DNA of 64,000 bases. Origin: Hyalangium versicolor. Lineage in GTDB: Bacteria; Myxococcota; Myxococcia; Myxococcales; Myxococcaceae. The stretch is from assembly GCF_020103695.1 (NCBI RefSeq), contig NZ_JAHXBF010000013.1, forward strand, positions 1 to 64,000, in the 5' to 3' direction. The position numbers and the translations under genes are program-made. Positions 58,484-64,000 of the stretch are shown here, piece after piece; within the stretch, counting starts at the first letter, position 1, and each line of letters starts with the position of its first letter. The notes under the pieces are model-generated. The model saw nothing but the letters and a program-made list of their open reading frames with translations. It was not told where the DNA came from and did no database searches.

Positions 58484-58530
58484 CGAGCAGGGTGACGGAG
58501 GCTTCTTCGGAAGCGCTCCCGCCCTGCTCG
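58484..58530 (+). terminator. Candidate rpmE terminator
   Basis: CGAGCAGGG (58484-58492) pairs with CCCTGCTCG (58522-58530), 9 bp, with an inner GGCTTC/GAAGC hairpin. It lies 31 bp after rpmE. The T run behind it is short (GGCGTTTC). Confidence 0.55.
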
Positions 58531-58557
58531 CGGCGTTTCAGGGGGTCAAGTTTTCAA

Positions 58558-58587
58558 GTGCTACAGGTCGAAATTTGGACGTAGCAC
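58558..58587. promoter_or_regulatory. 30-bp dyad in front of the DNA methyltransferase gene
   Basis: GTGCTAC (58558-58564) and GTAGCAC (58581-58587) are perfect inverted repeats; inside, GTC...AAATTT...GAC is nearly symmetric as well. It lies 52 bp before ATG 58640, in an AT-rich patch, and has the look of an operator for a dimeric regulator. No such regulator is in the window. Confidence 0.5.
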
Positions 58588-58639
58588 GCATCTGCCCGCA
58601 CATTCCGCCGCGTCAACGATGTCCCGAGACGGAGGCGAG

Positions 58640-59509
58640 ATGTCCGCGGAAGCCACAGCGCTGAAGATTGCTGACCGCTCCCTGAGCGAGAGCCTGTTCG
58701 CGAAGGGTGATGCGTACCGGCTGTACCAGGGTGACAGCGTGGAGCTGATGAACCAGTTCCCCGAGCAGCAGTTCGATCTGATCTTCGCGGACCCGCCGTA
58801 CTTCCTGTCCAACGGTGGCTTCACGTGCAAGAGCGGCAAGCGCGCCTCGGTGCAGAAGGGCGCGTGGGACGTGTCTCGCGGCGTGGAGGAGGACCACCGC
58901 TTCACCACCGAGTGGCTGAAGGCCTGCCAGCGCGCGCTCAAGCCCACGGGCACGCTGTGGGTGAGCGGCACCCAGCACGTCATCTTCAACGTGGGCTTCG
59001 CGATGCAGAAGCTGGGGTTCAAGCTGCTGAACACGGTGACCTGGTACAAGCCGAACGCCAGCCCGAACCTGTCGTGCCGCTACTTCACGCACTCGACGGA
59101 GCTGCTCATCTGGGCGTCGCCGCGGCAGACGAAGACGCTGCAGCACACGTTCAACTACGCGCGGATGAAGGCGGAGAACGGCGGAAAGCAGATGCGCGAC
59201 GTGTGGAACCTGCCTCGCACGGGCGAGGAGGAGCTCACGGCCGACGGCGCCGGGCGGATGTGGACGCAGATTGCTCCGCGCCGTGAGGAGAAGGCGTTCG
59301 GCAGCCACCCGACGCAGAAGCCGGTGGCGCTGCTGGAGCGCATCATCGAGGCGAGCACGCCGGAGGACGCGGCGATCCTGGACCCGTTCAATGGCAGCGG
59401 CACCTCGGGTGTGGCGGCGCTGAAGCTGGGCCGGCGCTACACGGGCATCGACCTGGATCCGAAGTACCTGGAGCTGACAAAGAAGCGCCTGGACGCTGTG
59501 GGGCGCTGA
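58640..59509 (+). CDS. Orphan site-specific DNA methyltransferase (beta class)
   Basis: 289 residues. The catalytic motif IV is DPPY (51-54, in LIFADPPYFLSNGG) and motif I lies near the C-terminus as DPFNGSGTSGVAAL (from 248), so the order is that of beta-class amino-methyltransferases (N6-adenine or N4-cytosine). GSHPTQKPVALLERII precedes motif I. No restriction enzyme is next to it, so it may regulate replication or transcription, or be a leftover defence part. The start ATG 58640 has GGAGG 5 nt upstream, better than 58619. Confidence 0.88.
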   Translation: MSAEATALKIADRSLSESLFAKGDAYRLYQGDSVELMNQFPEQQFDLIFADPPYFLSNGGFTCKSGKRASVQKGAWDVSRGVEEDHRFTTEWLKACQRALKPTGTLWVSGTQHVIFNVGFAMQKLGFKLLNTVTWYKPNASPNLSCRYFTHSTELLIWASPRQTKTLQHTFNYARMKAENGGKQMRDVWNLPRTGEEELTADGAGRMWTQIAPRREEKAFGSHPTQKPVALLERIIEASTPEDAAILDPFNGSGTSGVAALKLGRRYTGIDLDPKYLELTKKRLDAVGR

Positions 59510-59528
59510 AGTTCGAGCAGGGGGGACG

Positions 59529-60224
59529 ATGACGATCAACTGTCCGAAGTGCGGCAAGCCGGTGGACGTGACCGGAGCGCAGCCGGGTTCCAGTGTCACC
59601 TGTGTCTGCGGCAACGTGTTGGTGGTGCCGAAGAAGGGCATGAGCCGGACGTTGCTCTTCGTCCTCATCGGGGCGGGAGTGGTGGTGCTGGCTTGCCCGT
59701 GCCTGGGAATCCTCTCGGCGATCGCCATCCCCAACTTCATCCGGTATCAGGCCCGGGCGAAGCAGTCGGAGTGCATGACGAACCTGAAGGCCTTCTACGT
59801 CTCTGCCCGGATGGCCAAGGAGCAGGGCGGAGATGTGAAGGACCTCGCGAAGATCGGCTTCACGCCGGAGCGGGGCAACCGCTACGCGTACTTCCTGGGG
59901 CCAGGGCCCGTGGAGGAGCGCGGTGCCGCTCAGGCCACGCCGGTGGAGGGAGTCGAAGCCATCGGTGTGGACACCTTCAAGTTCCCAACCCTGCGCCCCT
60001 TTACGTTCAAGGACCTGCCTCCGGATGTGGCCGCACAGGTGGGCGTCTCGGGGGAGTGCCCGGAGTGCTCCATCACCGTGGCGTGCGCTGGAGACATCGA
60101 TAACAACGCCTCCGACTCGCCGGACGTGTGGAGCATCTCCACGGAGGAGCGGTCCACCGACCAGGGCGACGTCATCCCGGCGGGGCAGCCCTACAACCAT
60201 GTGAACGACGTCACCTCGGACTGA
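59529..60224 (+). CDS. Zinc-ribbon protein with type IV pilin-like transmembrane segment
   Basis: 231 residues. The N-terminus is a zinc ribbon (INCPKCGKPVDV ... VTCVCGNVLVV), then a basic turn and TM LFVLIGAGVVVLACPCLGIL continuing as SAIAIPNFIRYQARAKQSE. The latter is the pilin N-terminal helix (IAIPNFIRYQ), yet there is no GFTLIE-type prepilin peptidase site. The C-terminal globular part has two Cys (GECPECSITVAC). The pilin-like helix would then be a membrane anchor. It follows the methyltransferase by 19 bp. Function unknown. Confidence 0.75.
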   Translation: MTINCPKCGKPVDVTGAQPGSSVTCVCGNVLVVPKKGMSRTLLFVLIGAGVVVLACPCLGILSAIAIPNFIRYQARAKQSECMTNLKAFYVSARMAKEQGGDVKDLAKIGFTPERGNRYAYFLGPGPVEERGAAQATPVEGVEAIGVDTFKFPTLRPFTFKDLPPDVAAQVGVSGECPECSITVACAGDIDNNASDSPDVWSISTEERSTDQGDVIPAGQPYNHVNDVTSD

Positions 60225-60268
60225 GGTGCGTCACGCCGGATCACCTGGAGAGCCAGTCCAGCTGAGCC

Positions 60269-62023
60269 TCACGCGCGGGAGAGGATGCCCTCGATGCCCT
60301 GCCGGGCGATGGGGTGGTAGCGCTCCCCGTATTTCTGGAACAGCTCGCGCGCCTTCGGCCGGTACTCCTTGGAGGCGTGCAGCAGGCTGTAGAGGGGCTT
60401 GAGGTACTTCATCCGGCCCACCTCGCCCAGGAACTGCTCGGTGCGCTCCAGCGCCGGCGCGTAGTGCACCCGCAGCGCCGCCAACAGCCAGGACAACAGC
60501 ACCTCCGAGTTGCGGCTCTTCGTGAACTGGAAGCGCTCGTCCAGCGCCCTCAGTGTGTCGCGCGGCGTGCTCGTGGGCAGCCACTCCAGGAAGAGCTGCC
60601 ACTCCGCTGGCGTCCACTCCTTTACCTCCTCGCGCGAGGGCACCGTGCCCTTGAGCCGCTGCAACTCCTCCAACCGGCTCGAGCGCGGTGAGGGCGCTCC
60701 GGACGGAATCCCCGGCTGGTTCAGGTAGGCCTCCGCGTTCACCTTGCCAAGCACTCCCGGCAGCTCGCGCTCGGTGAAGGCCACCCAGTCCTCCGTGGTG
60801 AGCGCCTGGAACCGGAACGTGTCGATGTACTTCCTCAGGTACGCGTCGAAGGCCGGACGCCCCGCGGCAGCCTCCATCGCGCACAGCATCAAGTAGCCCT
60901 TCTCGTAGGGAATCTGCGAGAAGACATCGTCCGGATCGATGCCCGTCAGGTGCGTGCGCAGCGCCGTGAGCTGAGGGTGCGCTCGGAAGTGCTCGATCGC
61001 CGTCTCCAGCGAGCGGCGGCCCAGCGCGGCATGGAGCGCCGCCAGCTCCGGCCCCTCTAGCGCCTCCAGGATGCGGCGCTCGGCGAACACGGTGAAGCCC
61101 TCGTTCAGCCAGAAGTGCTCGGCCGAGGCGTTCGTCACCAGGTTCCCCGTCCACGAGTGCGCCAGCTCGTGCGCCACGACATTCACGAGGCTCTTGTCCC
61201 CCGCAAGCAGCGTGGGCGTGAGGAACGTCAGCCGCGGGTTCTCCATGCCGCCGTACGGGAACGAAGGCGGCATCGTGAGCAGATCGAACCGCTCCCAGTC
61301 ATACTTCCCGAACAGGGACTCGGCCACCCGCAGCATCGCGTCCACGTCCTCGAACTCGGAGGCCGCATCCTCCAGCAGCTCCGGCTCGGCCCACACCCGC
61401 GAGCGTGGCCCCAGCTCCTTGGGTGCCAGGCTCCCCACCGCGAAGGCCAGCAGGTACGGCGGAATCGGCTGCGGCATCTCGTAGTGCTCCACCGCCTCCA
61501 CCCCGGGCTCCTCGCGCTTCACGAATCCCGCCGCCATCACCGCCTTGAGCGCCTTCGGAATCGTCAGCGCCGCCGTGTACCGGATGCGGATGCGCGGCGT
61601 GTCCTGGAGCGGAATCACCGACCGTGCGTGGATCGCCTGGCACTGGCTGAACAGGAACGGGTGCTGCCCGCCCGCCGTCTGCGAGGGCGTGAGCCACTGG
61701 AGGGCGCTCGCCTGGGGCGAGGTGCGATAGCGCACTGTCAGCTGCCTCAATCCCGCCGGCAATTCAATCCGCAGCCGGCTGCCGAGGATGGGCTCCGGCG
61801 GCGCCAGGTTGAAGGGGAGCGGTTTCCCCTGGGCATCCACCACTGCACGGATGTCGAGTTCCCGAGTGTCCAGATCCAACGGTCCCGCGGAGGCCTCCTT
61901 GAGGGTGAGGGTCACCTCCGCGTGCAGCCTCCGAGTCCGGAAGTCCACACGGGCCCTCCAGTCAAGGGATTCGGTCTCCGGCTGCGTGCTGTCGTTGTAC
62001 GAGTGTGGGTCGAGGCGGGGCAT
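60269..62023 (-). CDS. M1-family aminopeptidase (LTA4H-like)
   Basis: 584 residues from ATG 62023. The zinc site is HELAHSWTGNLV ... WLNEGFTVFAERR (HEXXH plus Glu), the exopeptidase motif is YGGMENPRLTF, and the proton-donor Tyr lies in PYEKGYLML. The C-terminal 150 residues are a leukotriene-A4-hydrolase-like helical domain. It removes N-terminal residues from peptides. A frame upstream to 62098 exists but the sequence before MPRLDPHSYNDST is not conserved-looking. It runs divergently from the fad gene. Confidence 0.92.
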   Translation of the reverse strand: MPRLDPHSYNDSTQPETESLDWRARVDFRTRRLHAEVTLTLKEASAGPLDLDTRELDIRAVVDAQGKPLPFNLAPPEPILGSRLRIELPAGLRQLTVRYRTSPQASALQWLTPSQTAGGQHPFLFSQCQAIHARSVIPLQDTPRIRIRYTAALTIPKALKAVMAAGFVKREEPGVEAVEHYEMPQPIPPYLLAFAVGSLAPKELGPRSRVWAEPELLEDAASEFEDVDAMLRVAESLFGKYDWERFDLLTMPPSFPYGGMENPRLTFLTPTLLAGDKSLVNVVAHELAHSWTGNLVTNASAEHFWLNEGFTVFAERRILEALEGPELAALHAALGRRSLETAIEHFRAHPQLTALRTHLTGIDPDDVFSQIPYEKGYLMLCAMEAAAGRPAFDAYLRKYIDTFRFQALTTEDWVAFTERELPGVLGKVNAEAYLNQPGIPSGAPSPRSSRLEELQRLKGTVPSREEVKEWTPAEWQLFLEWLPTSTPRDTLRALDERFQFTKSRNSEVLLSWLLAALRVHYAPALERTEQFLGEVGRMKYLKPLYSLLHASKEYRPKARELFQKYGERYHPIARQGIEGILSRA

Positions 62024-62072
62024 GGGGGCGACGGTTGTAGTCGCAAGGGCGACCCGGTGGCGAGACTCTCGA

Positions 62073-62088
62073 TTGACTTTCGGGTCAA
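62073..62088. promoter_or_regulatory. Putative operator of the beta-oxidation gene
   Basis: TTGAC-TTTCGG-GTCAA is a 5-bp inverted repeat with 6-bp spacer, 47 bp before ATG 62136 and shared with the divergent aminopeptidase gene. The TTGACT also could be a -35. The size suits a TetR-type repressor of fatty-acid genes, but no such gene is in the window. Confidence 0.4.
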
Positions 62089-62135
62089 ACGCCGACATTT
62101 GTGCAGTCCCTTCTTCCCCTCAGGGAGCCTTTTTG

Positions 62136-64000
62136 ATGAAGACGCGGATCCGCAAAGTGGCAGTGCTGGGCGCGGGCGTGATGGGCAGTGGCATCGCCGC
62201 GCACCTGGCCAACTCGGGTGTGCGCGCTCTGCTGCTGGACATCGTCCCCCCCAAGGCCGCTCCAGGCGAGGACACCAGCTCCAAGGCCTTCCGCAACAAG
62301 TTCGTCCTGGGAGCGCTGGCCAACATGCGCAAGCAGCGCCCCAGCCCCATCGTCTCCGAGCAGGTGTTCACCGCCATCGAGGTGGGCAACTTCGAGGACG
62401 ACATGGCCCGCATCGCCGAGTGCGACTGGGTCATCGAAGTCGTGAAGGAGGACATGGCCGTCAAGCAGGCCCTGTTCGCCAAGGTCGAGCAGTACGCCCG
62501 CAAGGACGCCATCGTCAGCTCCAACACCTCGGGCCTCTCCATCGCCGGCATGCTCCAGGGCCGCGGCCCCGAGTTCCGCAAGCACTTCCTCGTCACGCAC
62601 TTCTTCAACCCCGTGCGCTACATGAAGCTGCTGGAGCTCGTCGCCGGTCAGGAGACCGACCCCGAGGTGGTGCGCACCATCCACGGCTTTGGCGAGGCGG
62701 TGCTCGGCAAGGGCATCGTCTACGGCAAGGACACCACCAACTTCATCGCCAACCGCATCGGCGTGTACGGGATGATGAAGACCATCTCCGAGATGCGTGA
62801 GGCGGAGATGACCGTGGAGGAGGTCGACAAGATCTTTGGCCCGGCCATGGGGCGGCCCAAGTCCGCCGTCTTCCGCACCGCGGACATCGTCGGTCTGGAC
62901 ACCTTCGTCCACGTGGCGAAGAACTGTTACGACACGCTCACCCAGGACGAGAAGCGCGACACGTTCGCCATCCCCGACTTCCTCCAGAAGATGGTGGAGA
63001 AGGGCATGCTCGGCGACAAGAGCGGCTCCGGCTTCTACAAGAAGGCCAAGGGCGGTGGCGGAGACGGCGAGAAGGAGATCCACGCGTTGGATCTCAAGAC
63101 GCTCGATTACCGGCCGCAGAACAAGGTGCGCTTCGAGTCCCTGGGCGCCGCCAAGGAAGTGGAGGATGTGCGCGAGCGCATCGCCACGGTGATGAAGGGC
63201 CAGGACAAGGCCGCCAAGTTCGCCGAGCGCGTCACGCTGGACGTGCTGGCCTACTCCAGCCGCCGCATCCCCGAGATCGCCGACGACATCGTCAACGTCG
63301 ACCGCGGCGTGCGCTGGGGCTTCGGGTGGGACCTCGGGCCCTTCGAGACGTGGGATGCCTACGGCGTGAAGGCCGGCGTGGCGCGCATGAAGGAACTGGG
63401 CATCCAGCCCGCCGCCTGGGTGGAGGAGATGCTGGCCGCCGGCCGCGAGTCCTTCTACGGCGTGCAGGACGGCCGGGACACCTACTGGGACATCCCCAGC
63501 AAGTCCGTGAAGCCCGTGCAGGAGAGCCCGCGCACCCTGCGCGTGGAGTACCTCAAGCGCGGCAACAAGAAGATCACCGGCAACGACAGCGCCTCGCTGT
63601 GGGACATGGGTGACGGCGTCACCCTGCTCGAGTTCCACTCGAAGATGAACTCCATCGACGATGAGATCATCGCGATGATGAACACCGCGCTGGACGAGAC
63701 GGAGAAGAACTTCCAGGGCCTGGTGATCGGCAACGACGGGTCGAACTTCTCGGCGGGCGCCAACATCATGGCCATGCTGATGGCGGCCAAGAGCGACGAG
63801 TTCGACGCCATCCGGAAGATGGCGGCGGCCTTCCAAGCGGCCAACCAGCGCATGCGCTACAGCGGCGTGCCGGTGGTGACGGCGCCCTTCAACCTCACCC
63901 TGGGCGGCGGCGCGGAGGTGACGATGGGCGGCAACGCCATCCAGGCCTCGGCCGAGCTGTACATGGGCCTCGTCGAGGTCGGCGTGGGCCTCATCCCCGG
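62136..64000 (+). CDS. 3-hydroxyacyl-CoA dehydrogenase/enoyl-CoA hydratase (FadN-type), 3' end outside window
   Basis: Beta-oxidation multienzyme; 621 codons are visible and the frame is open at the window edge. The NAD-binding domain is first (VAVLGAGVMGSGIAAHL), with SNTSGLSI and HFFNPVRYMKLLELV, then the C-terminal HAD domain, and finally an enoyl-CoA hydratase/isomerase fold (NDGSNFSAGANIMAM, GVPVVTAPFNLTLGGGAEV). Dehydrogenase before hydratase is the FadN order; FadB/FadJ have the reverse. Length so far fits a protein of about 790. It may be followed by a thiolase (fadA-type) outside the window. Confidence 0.93.
   Translation, partial: MKTRIRKVAVLGAGVMGSGIAAHLANSGVRALLLDIVPPKAAPGEDTSSKAFRNKFVLGALANMRKQRPSPIVSEQVFTAIEVGNFEDDMARIAECDWVIEVVKEDMAVKQALFAKVEQYARKDAIVSSNTSGLSIAGMLQGRGPEFRKHFLVTHFFNPVRYMKLLELVAGQETDPEVVRTIHGFGEAVLGKGIVYGKDTTNFIANRIGVYGMMKTISEMREAEMTVEEVDKIFGPAMGRPKSAVFRTADIVGLDTFVHVAKNCYDTLTQDEKRDTFAIPDFLQKMVEKGMLGDKSGSGFYKKAKGGGGDGEKEIHALDLKTLDYRPQNKVRFESLGAAKEVEDVRERIATVMKGQDKAAKFAERVTLDVLAYSSRRIPEIADDIVNVDRGVRWGFGWDLGPFETWDAYGVKAGVARMKELGIQPAAWVEEMLAAGRESFYGVQDGRDTYWDIPSKSVKPVQESPRTLRVEYLKRGNKKITGNDSASLWDMGDGVTLLEFHSKMNSIDDEIIAMMNTALDETEKNFQGLVIGNDGSNFSAGANIMAMLMAAKSDEFDAIRKMAAAFQAANQRMRYSGVPVVTAPFNLTLGGGAEVTMGGNAIQASAELYMGLVEVGVGLIP

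Overview
The window looks like a chromosomal segment of a myxobacterium (Myxococcaceae or Archangiaceae). It is GC-rich and densely coded. It carries a 708-residue SigA-type RpoD, the double-CXXCG protein family, PATAN/DUF4388, DUF4398, MXAN_5187-type and TSP3-OmpA proteins, and a Che3-type chemosensory cluster linked to an NtrC-like regulator (crdA). These assignments rest on reading motifs in the translations; no database search was run.

Layout. 1-861 is an accessory scar: the right end of an IS3-family element has cut the 3' end of a double-CXXCG (immunity-like) gene, behind a remnant of an upstream gene, all lying directly downstream of a tRNA-Ile2(CAU) gene. 862-6158 (minus strand) is the macromolecular-synthesis group rpsU-yqeY-dnaG-rpoD-tRNA. 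6285-18197 holds mixed housekeeping and envelope genes: HEAT-repeat proteins, an FHA-GGDEF diguanylate cyclase, asparaginase, a DsbA-like lipoprotein, a PATAN protein, TruD, OmpA/TSP3 and DUF4398 lipoproteins, DUF1460, a zinc-ribbon/DUF2007 protein and a lone receiver. 18333-28981 has hpf, an MXAN_5187-family membrane protein, then a minus-strand run of TPR protein, PBP1A, FG-GAP protein, a degenerate solute-binding protein and a sensor kinase. 29122-43791 holds exonuclease III, an AAA ATPase with a nuclease-like C-terminus, a GMC oxidoreductase, a GH31 glucosidase, an esterase lipoprotein, a GH19-type lysin, an OmpA protein, dGTPase, a subtilisin-like protease and an SRAP protein. 43816-55982 is the Che3-type cluster: crdA divergent from crdB-cheW-cheW-like-mcp-mcp-cheA-cheB-cheR. 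56056-58052 is a TPR lipoprotein translationally coupled to a probable selenoprotein. 58166-64000 has rpmE, an orphan DNA methyltransferase, a zinc-ribbon/pilin-like protein, an M1 aminopeptidase and a FadN-type beta-oxidation enzyme that runs off the end.

Most interesting. The metallophosphoesterase-like gene at 56949-58052 is interrupted in frame by a UGA codon (57078-57080). It is followed, 18 nt later, by a GGTCT apical loop on a perfect 8-bp stem, which is the layout of a bacterial SECIS element. The UGA sits where I expect the second Cys of a Cys-Gly-Cys motif, so this is very probably a selenocysteine codon. Other points are a CheR whose methyltransferase domain is joined to a TPR-like tail by seven 14-residue repeats with an RR(D/E)SG core, a 30-bp dyad in front of the orphan methyltransferase, a TTG start for rpsU fixed by its ribosome binding site, and a putative operator in front of the beta-oxidation gene.

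How the genes may work together. The kinase at 20821-22470 is a candidate for CrdS, which together with CheA3 sets CrdA phosphorylation in Myxococcus xanthus, so both inputs to CrdA may lie in this window. The envelope genes (PBP1A, lysin, OmpA lipoproteins, DUF1460) fit a predatory, developmentally complex organism with a heavily remodelled cell wall.
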